Of a stretch of 64,000 bases of DNA, positions 14,659 through 25,370 are shown piece by piece. The position numbers were made by a program, and so were the translations under genes. This stretch comes from Mycolicibacter heraklionensis (lineage in GTDB: Bacteria > Actinomycetota > Actinomycetes > Mycobacteriales > Mycobacteriaceae). The notes beneath the pieces are model-generated. The model saw nothing but the letters and a program-made list of their open reading frames with translations, made no database searches and was not told where the DNA came from. Positions within the stretch are counted from its first letter, which is position 1. Each line of letters starts with the position of its first letter. The stretch is from positions 1-64,000 of the forward strand of contig NZ_LDPO01000014.1 in assembly GCF_001021505.1 (NCBI RefSeq). The letters run 5' to 3'.

Positions 14659-14717
14659 ATCTAGACAGTGACAAGTTATGACGCCGAGCGTAAGACCGAT
14701 ATCTAGTCGCTGTCAAG
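14659..14717. promoter_or_regulatory. Direct repeat in the DoxX/TetR divergent promoter
   Basis: ATCTAGACAGTGACAAG (14659-14675) and ATCTAGTCGCTGTCAAG (14701-14717) agree at 13 of 17 positions, 42 bases (four helical turns) apart. They lie in the 92-base region between two divergent starts. They are candidate sites for the TetR encoded at 14739. Confidence 0.4.
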
Positions 14718-14738
14718 ATTGTCTTGTAGGGTGGCGCC

Positions 14739-15302
14739 ATGGCCCGTTCGACCTACCACCATGGCGATCTGCGCGCCGTGATCCTGGCCGAAGCCGCGCG
14801 CCTGGTGGCCGAGCAGGGTGCCGACCGGGTATCGCTGCGCGAACTGGCCCGCGCGGCCGGAGTCTCGCATGCCGCCCCGGCGCATCACTTCACCGATCGG
14901 CGGGGGCTGTTCACCGCGCTGGCCACCGAGGGTTTTCAGCTGCTGAGTGCCGCGCTCACCGCAGCCCGGGGCCGGTTCGTCGACGCCGCTTTGGCCTATG
15001 TGCGGTTCGCGCTTGACCATCCGGGCCACTACGAGGTGATGTTCGACAAGTCGCTGCTGGATCCCTCCGCTGCCGAGCTGGTCGCCGCGGAAGCCGCTGC
15101 GGCAGCCGAACTTTCCCGTGGTGTGGCGACGCTTCAGGACGCGGCTGCGCGTGCCGATCCGGCCGGCGCCGAGCTGGCCGCCTGGTCGTTGGTGCACGGC
15201 TTTTCGACGCTGTGGCTCAATGACGCGGTAAACGCAGGCGTGAAAGCCGCCGATCCGATGGCCACGGTCGAGCGGATCGCGCGCCTGCTGTTCGACGGGT
15301 GA
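14739..15302 (+). CDS. TetR/AcrR-family regulator with WHG domain
   Basis: This 187-residue protein begins MARSTYHHGDLRAVILAEAA, typical of the WHG-domain TetR subgroup. Its helix-turn-helix is at about 28-52 (VSLRELARAAGVSHAAPAHHF), followed by an all-helical ligand domain. TAGGGT at 14727-14732 lies 6 bases before ATG 14739, suggesting a leaderless message. It is divergent from DoxX and overlaps the next gene by GTGA, so it may control DoxX and its own downstream genes. Confidence 0.88.
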   Translation: MARSTYHHGDLRAVILAEAARLVAEQGADRVSLRELARAAGVSHAAPAHHFTDRRGLFTALATEGFQLLSAALTAARGRFVDAALAYVRFALDHPGHYEVMFDKSLLDPSAAELVAAEAAAAAELSRGVATLQDAAARADPAGAELAAWSLVHGFSTLWLNDAVNAGVKAADPMATVERIARLLFDG

Positions 15303-15745
15303 CTACGGTTGCGGTTATGGCCGATCGACCCGCGCGAGTCACAGACGTGCATGAGGTCGCCGCGTCGATGCCCCACGTCACCAGAATCGAAGGGCCGAAA
15401 GGCAATCCGATCTACCAGGTGGGCGGCAAGTCGTTCGTGTTCTTCCGTACCCCGCGGCCCGACGCCAAGGATCCCGTCACGGGTGAACCCTATCCGGATG
15501 TCATCGTGATCTGGGTCGAGTCCGACGCCGACAAACAGGCCCTCATCCAAGACCCCACGACACCGTTTTTCACCACTGACCATTTCAACGGTCATCCGTC
15601 CGTTCTCGTCCGGGAGGCTGACCTGCACGCGATCAGCAACAGTGAACTGGCCGAGATAGTCCAGGACGCCTGGCTTTCTCGAGCTTCCAACAGACGGCGA
15701 GCGGCCTGGCTGGCTGCCCACGGCGCCGACGGTCCGGCCCGATGA
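15299..15745 (+). CDS. MmcQ/YjbR family protein
   Basis: This 148-residue protein is of the YjbR/CyaY-like fold; it contains GNPIYQVGGKSFVFF and ends DAWLSRAS..RRRAAWL, both usual for the family. Members are annotated as DNA-binding by fold only. The GTG at 15299 overlaps the TetR stop (GTGA), implying translational coupling; an ATG at 15317 is the alternative. It overlaps the following monooxygenase gene by ATGA, so the three genes form one operon. Confidence 0.8.
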   Translation: MTTVAVMADRPARVTDVHEVAASMPHVTRIEGPKGNPIYQVGGKSFVFFRTPRPDAKDPVTGEPYPDVIVIWVESDADKQALIQDPTTPFFTTDHFNGHPSVLVREADLHAISNSELAEIVQDAWLSRASNRRRAAWLAAHGADGPAR

Positions 15746-16914
15746 GCAAGCGGATCGGCGTGGTCGGGGCCGGCATCGCCGGGCTGGCGACCGCGGTCGG
15801 GCTGCAGCGCCGCGGTCACGAGGTCACCGTCGTCGAACAACGGACCGACACCTCGTCGGGCGCTGGGATCAGCATCTGGCCCAATGCCCTGGCCGCCCTG
15901 GACCATCTCGGTCTCGGCGATGCGGTCCGCGCGGCGGGCGGCCGGATCACCGCCGGTGCGGCACGCTGGCACGACGGGTCGTGGCTGCGCCGCCCGGCTG
16001 CCGAACGGATGGTCCGAGCCCTTGGTGAACCGCTCGTGGTGGTGCAGCGCTCGGTACTGCGTGACATCCTGGCCGACGCGTTGGCGGCGGGCAGCCTCCA
16101 CTACGGGCTCGCCGCCGTCGACGTGACGATGGCGGGAGACGTTGTCGCGCTGCGACTCTCGGACGGCTCGGTCCGGGCTTTCGATGCCGTCGTCGGCGCC
16201 GACGGCACCCATTCGGTTCTGGCCCGCCATCTCAACGGCCCGCTGCGGCGACGCTACGTCGGCTACACCGCGTGGCGAGGCGTCGCTGCCTATGCCCTGG
16301 ATCCGGACCTGGCGGGGGAAACCATGGGGCCCGGAGTCGAAACCGGGCATGTGCCGATGGGGCCGGGCCTGACCTACTGGTTTGCCACCGAGCGGGTCGC
16401 CGAGGGGCAGCGAGCGCGCGAGGGGGAGCTGGCCTACCTGCGGGGTAAGTTCGCCGATTGGTGTGATCCCATCCCGAGCATTCTCGGTGCGACCTCGCAC
16501 GCTGACGTGTTGCGCGACGACCTCTACGACCGCGGACCCGCTCGTCACTGGGCGCGCGGACCGATCGTGCTGGTCGGCGACGCGGCCCATCCCATGCGTC
16601 CGCATCTTGGGCAGGGCGGCTGCCAGGGCCTGGAAGACGCCGCGATCTTGGCCGAGTTCGTCGACCGGGCGCCCGACCTGCCCACCGCGTTCGCCCGGTT
16701 CGTCGCCTTCCGTCGGCCGCGGGTGGCACCGCTGGTTCGGGAGTCGGCGTGGTTCGGCAAGGCCGTCAACGTACGACCCGACTTCCTCAGCGCCGCCGTC
16801 AGCCGCGCCACCGGACTCATTCCGGAATCACTGCTGATGAGGCAGCTGGCAACCGTCGCCGCGCGGTCGGCGTTTGTGCTGCCGGCGGGCGCGAGCGATG
16901 CCGGCCGGAGCTGA
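15742..16914 (+). CDS. FAD-dependent monooxygenase (UbiH/PHBH type)
   Basis: This 390-residue flavoprotein monooxygenase has the Rossmann dinucleotide motif GAGIAG at residues 9-14, the DG motif region (VVGADGTHSVLAR) and the second FAD motif LVGDAAHPMRPHLGQGG. These are the three hallmarks of group A aromatic or related hydroxylases. Substrate is unknown. It is the last gene of the TetR-YjbR-monooxygenase operon, so its substrate may be the TetR ligand (inference). A 46-base gap separates it from the convergent TetR at 16961. Confidence 0.88.
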   Translation: MSKRIGVVGAGIAGLATAVGLQRRGHEVTVVEQRTDTSSGAGISIWPNALAALDHLGLGDAVRAAGGRITAGAARWHDGSWLRRPAAERMVRALGEPLVVVQRSVLRDILADALAAGSLHYGLAAVDVTMAGDVVALRLSDGSVRAFDAVVGADGTHSVLARHLNGPLRRRYVGYTAWRGVAAYALDPDLAGETMGPGVETGHVPMGPGLTYWFATERVAEGQRAREGELAYLRGKFADWCDPIPSILGATSHADVLRDDLYDRGPARHWARGPIVLVGDAAHPMRPHLGQGGCQGLEDAAILAEFVDRAPDLPTAFARFVAFRRPRVAPLVRESAWFGKAVNVRPDFLSAAVSRATGLIPESLLMRQLATVAARSAFVLPAGASDAGRS

Positions 16915-16960
16915 CCTGCGAGAGAATGATCTCCCAAGCGGCTACGCCATATAAACACCC

Positions 16961-17563
16961 TCAATCACACGGCCCGGTGGCGAGCCGTGCGATCCCCGGA
17001 ACGAGATAGCGCGCGATGAACGCGCGCATACCCCCGTCGTCGTGCAGGGGAATGGGGCCACCGGGTGCGAGGATCAGCGACACACCCAGGCGCACGGTTG
17101 ATTCCGCGACCATGGCCGCGTCCTCATCGCTCAGCGGTCCGCCTCCGCTGGAGCCCAGCCAGCCGGTCACTGAGTTCCGCATGAGCGCGATCGCACTCAT
17201 CTCCTCGGTCGTGACCGTGCCCACAAACAAGTCGGGCTCCGTCTTCATCAGTTTCACGAAGAGAGGATGGTCGCGGATCTCTTTCACGGATGTGAAAATG
17301 GCTTCGGTGAGCCGGCTTTCGAGGTCCTGGGTGCCGATGAACGCAAGCCGGACCTTCTCGGCCGTCTGCTCCAAGACCCGTAGCAGAACGAGGTGCGCCA
17401 AGCGCTCCTTGCTTTCGAAGCGCCGGAAGACCGTTATCCGGCCCACTCTCGCCGCGCGGGCGATGTCGTCTATCGAGGTGCGCCGGACCCCGACCTCCTG
17501 GAAGCACGTCAGCGCCGCTTGAAGGATCCGCTCGCCCAGTTCGTCTGTGGACCCGTTCGGCAC
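16961..17563 (-). CDS. TetR-family regulator in P450 operon
   Basis: This 200-residue TetR protein has its helix-turn-helix at RRTSIDDIARAARVGRITVF and a following helical ligand domain. The frame stays open further upstream into the P450 gene. The GTG at 17563, 16 bases after the P450 stop, gives the usual short TetR N-terminus and avoids the overlap. It is transcribed with the P450, whose upstream palindrome is a likely target. Confidence 0.82.
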   Translation of the reverse strand: MPNGSTDELGERILQAALTCFQEVGVRRTSIDDIARAARVGRITVFRRFESKERLAHLVLLRVLEQTAEKVRLAFIGTQDLESRLTEAIFTSVKEIRDHPLFVKLMKTEPDLFVGTVTTEEMSAIALMRNSVTGWLGSSGGGPLSDEDAAMVAESTVRLGVSLILAPGGPIPLHDDGGMRAFIARYLVPGIARLATGPCD

Positions 17564-17579
17564 CAGCCCATGATAGGAG

Positions 17580-18890
17580 TCATGCGGGGTCGAGGACAAC
17601 GCGCCCGCCGTGCTTTGGCACCAGCGAAACATTCATGCGCACTGGGGGTTCGACCGGTTTGGTCGCGACGCGGAAGCGGGCGTGGCGCAGGATTGTTCGC
17701 AGGATTACCCGGAGTTCGAACAGTGCGAAGGGTGCGCCCAGGCAGTAGCGACTACCGCCCCCGAAGGGGATCCACTCGGAGGCTTTGGGGCGAGTGCCGA
17801 GGAAGCGCTCAGGCAGGAACTTGTCCGGCTCGGGGTAGAGGTCCTCACGGCGGTGCACAGCGTAGGTGAACGGCATGATGATTCGACCGGGTTCCAGTTC
17901 CACTCCGTCGTCGAATGCGAACGGCTCGACGACGTAGCGCGCGTTGAACATCACCGGCGGATGCATCCGCAGCACTTCATAGATTGTGGCGTCGATCCAC
18001 GCCGGATCGTCGCCTTGCGCGGACTCGGTCAGTGCCTCGAGCAGCTCGGGTACGCGGGTGATCTCGTTGCCGAGCCAGGACAGCGCTTGGCTTGTGGTCT
18101 CGTAGCCGGCGATCAGCAAACTTGCGACCTGTTCGCGCACCATGATGTCCGGCATCGGATTGCCGTCGTCGTCACGGACACCGAGCAAGATGCCCAATAC
18201 GTCGTCACGCGCATCGTTGCCGGTGCGTCGGCGCTCGTCGATCTCCTCCTGCACCAGAGCCTCGACCGCCAACCGGGCGTTCGTGATCGAGTCGTAGTTT
18301 CCGGTCCACTTACCGCCGCGGACTGTGGCCCAAGCGGTTTGGATGGCAAGCCGTGTGGTGCGGATCGAGTCGAGCCACGCGATCGCCGCCTTGTGCACAC
18401 GATGGGAGCGCTGCGGGTCGGTCACACCGAACATCACTTCGGCGACGATATCGAGCGCGACGGGGCCGGAGCGATCCCGGAAGCTGATCTCCTCACCCTT
18501 TGGCCACGTCGCAAGTGCTTTCTCGGTCAGGCGCACCATGGCTTCTTCGTAGGTCTTCAGCGCCTTGCCGTGGAAGGGCGGGCTGACATAGCGCCGGTTG
18601 GTGGTGTGCCGGCTGCCTTCCATGCTGATCAGGGTGTACTCGCCGAAGATCGCATGGTGTGGCACGAAGCGGTCCATCGCCGGTGTCAGCTGCAGCACCG
18701 AGTCGCTCGCTTTGAACACCTGTCTGACGTCGTCGGGATGTGTGACGCAGAACGCATCGACGGCGCCAGGCAGGTTGAACAGGAAACGGTCACCGAGTCG
18801 GGTCGTGCGGGCGAAGAACCGCTCGGGCGCAAGCCAGTACTCCGCGGCGTAGGCGATCGAAGAAACGCGCATCAGAACCCCGATTTCCAA
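17580..18890 (-). CDS. Cytochrome P450
   Basis: This 436-residue P450 has the I-helix oxygen-activation motif AGYETTSQ, the K-helix ExxR (YEVLRMHPP), the PERF motif (FLPERFLG) and the haem-binding loop FGGGSRYCLGAPFA with the thiolate Cys near residue 383. No membrane anchor is evident, so it is a soluble mycobacterial class I P450 needing a ferredoxin partner that is not encoded here. The start used is 18890; a downstream ATG at MRVSS is also possible. The TetR at 17563 follows on the same strand. The substrate is not predictable. Confidence 0.92.
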   Translation of the reverse strand: MEIGVLMRVSSIAYAAEYWLAPERFFARTTRLGDRFLFNLPGAVDAFCVTHPDDVRQVFKASDSVLQLTPAMDRFVPHHAIFGEYTLISMEGSRHTTNRRYVSPPFHGKALKTYEEAMVRLTEKALATWPKGEEISFRDRSGPVALDIVAEVMFGVTDPQRSHRVHKAAIAWLDSIRTTRLAIQTAWATVRGGKWTGNYDSITNARLAVEALVQEEIDERRRTGNDARDDVLGILLGVRDDDGNPMPDIMVREQVASLLIAGYETTSQALSWLGNEITRVPELLEALTESAQGDDPAWIDATIYEVLRMHPPVMFNARYVVEPFAFDDGVELEPGRIIMPFTYAVHRREDLYPEPDKFLPERFLGTRPKASEWIPFGGGSRYCLGAPFALFELRVILRTILRHARFRVATKPVEPPVRMNVSLVPKHGGRVVLDPA

Positions 18891-18901
18891 ACTAGATACG
18901 G

Positions 18902-18928
18902 TGATACTTAATCGATATTACAGTATCA
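18902..18928. promoter_or_regulatory. TGATACT-N13-AGTATCA palindrome upstream of P450
   Basis: Exact 7-base arms TGATACT and AGTATCA flank a 13-base AT-rich spacer containing ATCGAT, starting 12 bases before the P450 start. A further GATAC half-site lies between it and the gene. It is the natural operator candidate for the co-transcribed TetR. Confidence 0.55.
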
Positions 18929-19035
18929 GCCGATGTTGATGCGCGCGTGCGGGTTGCCTCATCGTTCCGGGTCTCCGCAGCTCGGGGTAGGGCCGGGAAC
19001 AAACCCGGAACCCAGCCCGTTGACCACTTCGACAA

Positions 19036-19056
19036 GTTGAGTCAGAAGCACTCAAG
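19036..19056. promoter_or_regulatory. HspR-associated inverted repeat (HAIR), distal box of dnaK
   Basis: GTTGAGT-N7-ACTCAAG matches the known HspR box CTTGAGT-N7-ACTCAAG in 13 of 14 positions. It lies about 90 bases upstream of the dnaK start. HspR, encoded as the last gene of this operon, should bind it together with DnaK and repress the operon at normal temperature (established for actinobacterial HspR). Confidence 0.88.
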
Positions 19057-19090
19057 TCTGGGTTGACAGCCAAGCCGCCCAAGGAGCATC

Positions 19091-19111
19091 CTTGAGCGCA
19101 GTCCGCTCAGA
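19091..19111. promoter_or_regulatory. HAIR, proximal box of dnaK
   Basis: CTTGAGC-N7-GCTCAGA is a second HspR box, matching the consensus at 11 of 14 positions. Its centre is 55 bases from that of the distal box. A TAGGGA hexamer just downstream (19113-19118) may be the -10 element, so HspR here would block polymerase directly. Confidence 0.75.
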
Positions 19112-19143
19112 CTAGGGATATCGTCTACCAGGGAGGAACCACA

Positions 19144-20990
<1,847 letters not shown>

Positions 20991-20994
<4 letters not shown>

Positions 20995-21608
20995 GCGAAG
21001 AACATTCGCGCGAACCGTCTCCGGAGACCATCACCGTCACCGACAAGCGGCGCATCGACCCGGAAACCGGTGAGGTGCGGGAGGGTTCCTCCGGGCCGGC
21101 CCCTAGTGGGCCGGCACCGGAGGAGCCGGCCGCCGACGCCCAGGCCGACCAGGTCGCCGAGCTGACCGCCGACCTGCAGCGGGTACAGGCGGACTTCGCC
21201 AACTACCGCAAGCGGGCGCTGCGCGACCAGCAAGGTGTCGCAGACCGGGCCAAGGCCGCCGTGGTGACCGAACTGCTCGGGATCCTCGACGATCTGGACC
21301 GCGCCCGCAGCCACGGCGACCTGGAATCGGGTCCGCTGAAAGCGGTGGCGGACAAGCTGACCGGTGCGCTCACCGGGATGGGACTGTCGTCGTTCGGCGC
21401 CGAGGGCGACGAGTTCGACCCGTCGCTGCACGAGGCGGTCCAGCATGAGGGCGACGGGACCCACTCGGTGATCGGCACCGTCCTGCGCCAGGGCTACAAG
21501 CTCGGTGACCAGGTGCTGCGGCACGCGATGGTCGGGGTGGTCGACACCATCCCGGACGCCGAGGCCGACGAGGCGGTTGTCGGCGGCGACACTGCTGAAG
21601 AGAATTGA
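20991..21608 (+). CDS. grpE: Nucleotide exchange factor GrpE
   Basis: GrpE releases ADP from DnaK. The 205-residue protein has a disordered N-terminus, a long helix containing [14 protein letters not shown], and the C-terminal beta domain ([13 protein letters not shown]...[18 protein letters not shown]) that contacts the DnaK nucleotide cleft. GTG 20991 overlaps the dnaK stop (GTGA), so the two are translationally coupled. Confidence 0.98.
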
Positions 21609-21629
21609 CAGGTAAGGAGGTGACGCGGC

Positions 21630-22826
21630 GTGGCTCAGCGTGAATGGGTCGAAAAGGACTTCTACAAGGAGCTGGGCGTCTCCTCCGACGCCAGCGAGAA
21701 AGAGATCAAGAGCGCCTACCGCAAGTTGGCCTCCGAACTGCATCCGGACCGCAACCCGAACAACCCGGCGGCCGCGGACCGCTTCAAGGCGGTGTCCGAG
21801 GCCTACAGCGTGTTGTCCGATGAGGCCAAGCGCAAGGAGTACGACGAGACCCGGCGGTTGTTCGCCGGCGGCGGCTTCGGGCGGCGCTTCAACGGCGGCG
21901 GCGGGTTCGGCGGCGGAAACTTCGACCGGTTCTCCACCGGCGGCGACGGCACCGAATTCAACCTCAACGACCTGTTCGGCGCGGCCGGGCAGACCGGCGG
22001 GGCCAACATCGGTGACCTCTTCGGCGGCCTGTTCGGGCGCGGTGCGCAGCAGCGGCCCAGCCGGCCGCGTCGCGGCAACGACCTGGAGACCGACTCCGAG
22101 CTGAGCTTCCTGGAGGCCACCAAGGGCGTGGAGATGCCGCTGCGGCTGACCAGTGCTGCGCCGTGCACCAACTGTCACGGCAGCGGCGCCCGGCCGGGCA
22201 CCAGTCCCCGGGTGTGCGTCTCCTGCAACGGCTCCGGGGTGATCAGCAGCAATCAGGGCGCCTTCGGGTTCTCGGAGCCGTGTACCGACTGCCGTGGCAG
22301 CGGGTCGATCATCGAGCACCCGTGTTCGGAGTGCAAGGGAACCGGACGGGCGGCCCGCACCCGCACCATCAATGTGCGGATTCCGCCGGGAGTCGAAGAC
22401 GGCCAACGGATTCGGCTGGCCGGCCAGGGTGAGGCCGGTCTGCGCGGTGCACCCTCTGGTGACCTGTACGTGACGGTGCGAGTGCGCCCGGACAAGGTTT
22501 TCGGGCGTGACGGTGACGACCTGACGGTGACCATCCCGGTGAGCTTCTCCGAACTCGCCTTGGGCACCACGCTTTCGGTGCCGACGCTGGACGGCAAGGT
22601 CGGTGTGCGGGTGCCGAAGGGAACCGCCGACGGCCGGATTCTGCGGGTGCGCGGGCGCGGTGTGCCCAAGCGCGGCGGCGGCAGCGGCGACCTGCTGGTC
22701 ACCGTCAAGGTCGCGGTCCCACCGAATCTGGAGGGTCCGGCGCAAGAGGCGCTCGAGGCGTACGCGGCAGCGGAGCAGGCCAGCGGGTTCGACCCGCGGG
22801 CCGGATGGGCGGGTAACCGCTCATGA
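21630..22826 (+). CDS. dnaJ: Co-chaperone DnaJ (DnaJ1)
   Basis: DnaJ delivers substrates to DnaK and stimulates its ATPase. The 398-residue protein has a J domain with the HPD motif (LHPDRNPN), a Gly/Phe-rich linker and four zinc-finger repeats of the CxxCxGxG type: [24 protein letters not shown] and CSECKGTG, at about residues 178-243. The C-terminal substrate domains follow. GTG 21630 is preceded by AAGGAGGTGA at a proper distance. It overlaps hspR by ATGA. Confidence 0.98.
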   Translation: MAQREWVEKDFYKELGVSSDASEKEIKSAYRKLASELHPDRNPNNPAAADRFKAVSEAYSVLSDEAKRKEYDETRRLFAGGGFGRRFNGGGGFGGGNFDRFSTGGDGTEFNLNDLFGAAGQTGGANIGDLFGGLFGRGAQQRPSRPRRGNDLETDSELSFLEATKGVEMPLRLTSAAPCTNCHGSGARPGTSPRVCVSCNGSGVISSNQGAFGFSEPCTDCRGSGSIIEHPCSECKGTGRAARTRTINVRIPPGVEDGQRIRLAGQGEAGLRGAPSGDLYVTVRVRPDKVFGRDGDDLTVTIPVSFSELALGTTLSVPTLDGKVGVRVPKGTADGRILRVRGRGVPKRGGGSGDLLVTVKVAVPPNLEGPAQEALEAYAAAEQASGFDPRAGWAGNRS

Positions 22827-23194
22827 GCAAATCGGACAACGCCCGCACCTTCCTGATCTCAGTCGCAGCCGAGCTGGCCGGGATGCATGCCCAGACGCTG
22901 CGGACCTATGACCGGATCGGTTTGGTCAGTCCGCAGCGCAGCTCCGGTGGCGGACGTCGCTACTCCGAACGAGACGTTGACATGCTGCGCGAGGTGCAGC
23001 GGCTTTCCCATGACGAGGGCGTCAACCTCGCGGGCATCAAGCGGATCATCGAGCTGACCAACCAGGTCGAGGCGCTGCAGTCGCGGGTCAAGGAGATGAC
23101 GGCGGAGTTGGAGATGTTGCGCGCCAACCAGCGTCGCGAGATCGCGGTGGTGCCCAAGAGCACCGCCGTGGTGGTCTGGCAGCCGCGTCGCTAA
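22823..23194 (+). CDS. hspR: Heat-shock repressor HspR (MerR family)
   Basis: HspR represses the dnaK operon and clpB by binding HAIR boxes, with DnaK as co-repressor. The 123-residue protein has a MerR-type winged helix ([20 protein letters not shown], then [18 protein letters not shown]), a dimerising coiled coil at about residues 75-100, and the hydrophobic C-terminus STAVVVWQP typical of HspR. It is the last gene of the operon, giving feedback control, and its candidate sites are at 19036-19056, 19091-19111 and 27430-27450. Confidence 0.97.
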   Translation: MSKSDNARTFLISVAAELAGMHAQTLRTYDRIGLVSPQRSSGGGRRYSERDVDMLREVQRLSHDEGVNLAGIKRIIELTNQVEALQSRVKEMTAELEMLRANQRREIAVVPKSTAVVVWQPRR

Positions 23195-23205
23195 CCGTTT
23201 GTCTC

Positions 23206-23266
23206 GTTGACTCTGCGTCCACGGCTCGCTCCACTCGCACTTTTGCGCCGTAGGCGCAGAGTCAAC
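23206..23266. repeat. TGACTCTGCG inverted-repeat element, copy 1
   Basis: Exact 12-base terminal arms GTTGACTCTGCG and CGCAGAGTCAAC bound a 61-base element, and the inner bases extend the pairing to about 17 bp with two mismatches. It starts 11 bases after the hspR stop. Its right end contains the TGA stop of the convergent epimerase gene. Related copies are at 39018, 42381 and 63571. It may serve as a bidirectional terminator or be a small mobile palindrome. Confidence 0.85.
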
Positions 23267-24164
23267 CGACGTGGATCGAGAACTGGGCCACGCCGGGCTC
23301 ACCGGGACGCGCCACCGGGTAGCCGCCTTGGCGCAGTGCGTCGGTGGGCGCGGCCATCGGCTCGAAGCAGACCACGTCTTCAGTGGCCGGCGCGTAGATC
23401 TGCGCCGCCGGATACCCCTGGTCGAAGCGCACCTCGATGCGTCGGCCGCCGCCGGAGAGTGCGAACACCGCTCCAGGCGCCACCTCGTCGAATCCGTGGT
23501 CGAACACCGTGTCGCCCAACAATTCTGTCGATGCCGGGTGAGGCTTCAGAGCGCCGGTCGGCAGACCGTGCGCGCCGACGATCCGGGACCGCATCGGCGG
23601 GGTCTCGATGAGCCAGTCCGTCCGGGGCACGCCGGGAAGCTGGAGGTAGGGGTGGAAGCCGAAGCACAGTGGCACCGCCGTGTCGCTGGTGGCGGTGACC
23701 GTGGTGCGCACCGTCAGGGTGCGGTCCGCGAGCGTGACCGCCAACTCCAGCCGGTGTGGGAACGGGAATGACGCCAGCAGGTCCGGCCGGGATCCGAAGT
23801 CGAGTTCCGCCGTCAACGCCGCCGTCGACCGCTCGCTCACACGCCAACCGGTATCGCCAGCCAGAGTGCCATGGATCGGGGCGCCGTATTCGTCGGCGTG
23901 CACCCCACCGATTCCCGGGGTGAGCGTTACCTCCGTCGCGTCTACCCGGTAGTCGTTGCCGCTCAAGCGATTCGCCCACGGGTAGAGCAGCGGGATGCCC
24001 ATGGTCTTGTGCTCGGCAACATAGGCGGTCACGCCCCGGCGCTGGCCGAGCAGTTCTACGCCGTCGTCGCACAGCGACGTCCCGATCATGCCGGCGTTCG
24101 GAACGAACGTCGCCGTCAGCGGCGACGACGGATCGGACAGTACGCAGGCGTCGAGGTCAGTCAC
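23262..24164 (-). CDS. Aldose 1-epimerase family protein (mutarotase)
   Basis: This 300-residue protein of the galactose-mutarotase beta-sandwich fold would interconvert sugar anomers. The family residues are visible: the Arg of YPWANRLSG, the catalytic-type His of CFGFHPYLQLPG, and the Glu of VVCFEPMAAPTDA. It lies 3 bases after the flavohaemoglobin-like gene on the same strand, so the two are probably co-transcribed. Its last codons and the TGA stop fall in repeat copy 1. The sugar is unknown. Confidence 0.87.
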   Translation of the reverse strand: MTDLDACVLSDPSSPLTATFVPNAGMIGTSLCDDGVELLGQRRGVTAYVAEHKTMGIPLLYPWANRLSGNDYRVDATEVTLTPGIGGVHADEYGAPIHGTLAGDTGWRVSERSTAALTAELDFGSRPDLLASFPFPHRLELAVTLADRTLTVRTTVTATSDTAVPLCFGFHPYLQLPGVPRTDWLIETPPMRSRIVGAHGLPTGALKPHPASTELLGDTVFDHGFDEVAPGAVFALSGGGRRIEVRFDQGYPAAQIYAPATEDVVCFEPMAAPTDALRQGGYPVARPGEPGVAQFSIHVG

Positions 24165-24167
24165 TTC

Positions 24168-25334
24168 TCACTCCGACAAGGGGTCGTGTTGAATACGTTG
24201 TGGCGGAGCGCCTTTGGCGACAAGCGCGGCGACCATGGCCCGCGTCATCTCCGGACCGCCGCAGACCAGAATCTGGCGATCACCCCAGCTGCCGTAGCGG
24301 CTGACCACATCCGGCAGTCGTCCGGTCTGCCGCAGATGCAAGCCCCGCGGCGGGGTGACATCGGGATAGTCGGCGGCCCAGTCCGGGTCGCGCGCATACT
24401 CCGACACCGGGGTCACCGACAGCCACGGGTTGTGCGCCGCGATCTGCCACAGGACGGGCAGGTCGTAAAGCTCGCAGGGATAGCGGCCACCGAAGAACAG
24501 GTGCACCCGCGGATTCACGGCCCACCGGGCCAGGTCCATGATGATCGCCCGTAGCGGCGCCAAGCCGGTACTGCCGGCCACCATCAGCACGTCACCGGCA
24601 TCGCGATCGACATGCAGTCCGCCGTGCGGGCTGGACAGTCGCCACCGGTCACCGGGCCGGGTCTCGTTGACGATCGCGGTGCTGACCAGGCCGGCGGGGA
24701 CCACGCGAACGTGAAATTCGATGGCGCCGGTGTCGTCGGCGGGCATGCTCGGGCTCAGGTAGCGCCATGACCGCGGGCACTGCGGCACCTCGACTTTGAC
24801 GTACTGGCCCGGGTGATAGGGCAGCGGCTGATCCAGCTGGATCCGGACGACGGCGATATCGCGGGAGACCCGCAGGTGCTCGACGACGGTGCCGTCCCAC
24901 CACGCCGGGCCCTCTTCGGCATCGGCCGCCCCGCCCATCACCCCGATGATCAGATTCAGCGCCTCGCGGGCGGCGTCGTCGACGGCCGCGGTCCACCGGT
25001 CGGCCAACTCATCGCGCAGGGCGGTGCGAAGCACTTGGCCCACGACGTTGTAATGGCGTTGCGTCACACCGTACTTGCGGTGATCGCGGCCCAATTGAGC
25101 CAAGAACGCCACGGGTTCCTGTGCCCGTTGGGCGATGAATTCGCCGAGCACCCAACTCATGGCGTGCGCAAACGCGGCCCGCTGCGCGGCGAGGTCGGCC
25201 GGGAAGAGATCACGGACCGACGGGTCGGTGCCGAACCAACGGGTGAAGAACTGAGCGACAACGCCGGAGCCGTCGGACGCCGCGGTAAACGCGTCATGCA
25301 GCACGCGCAGCGCGTCACGGTCGTCCAGGCCCAC
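24168..25334 (-). CDS. Flavohaemoglobin-like oxidoreductase (Rv0385 type)
   Basis: This 388-residue protein has an N-terminal globin domain (about 1-135, with HRKYGVTQRHYNVVG on the proximal side). An FAD-binding domain (YHPGQYVKVEV, WRYLSPSMP) and an NAD-binding domain (VAGSTGLAPLRA, LFFGGRY, LVCGGPEM) follow. Rv0385-like proteins form the type II flavohaemoglobins; published work ties them to D-lactate oxidation rather than NO dioxygenation (from memory). GTG 25334 has TAAGAT 7 bases upstream, a leaderless pattern. It is probably the first gene of a pair with the epimerase. Confidence 0.88.
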   Translation of the reverse strand: MGLDDRDALRVLHDAFTAASDGSGVVAQFFTRWFGTDPSVRDLFPADLAAQRAAFAHAMSWVLGEFIAQRAQEPVAFLAQLGRDHRKYGVTQRHYNVVGQVLRTALRDELADRWTAAVDDAAREALNLIIGVMGGAADAEEGPAWWDGTVVEHLRVSRDIAVVRIQLDQPLPYHPGQYVKVEVPQCPRSWRYLSPSMPADDTGAIEFHVRVVPAGLVSTAIVNETRPGDRWRLSSPHGGLHVDRDAGDVLMVAGSTGLAPLRAIIMDLARWAVNPRVHLFFGGRYPCELYDLPVLWQIAAHNPWLSVTPVSEYARDPDWAADYPDVTPPRGLHLRQTGRLPDVVSRYGSWGDRQILVCGGPEMTRAMVAALVAKGAPPQRIQHDPLSE

Positions 25335-25370
25335 GGCCGCGATCTTAGTGCGGGTCGGCTGCGGCGCCGG

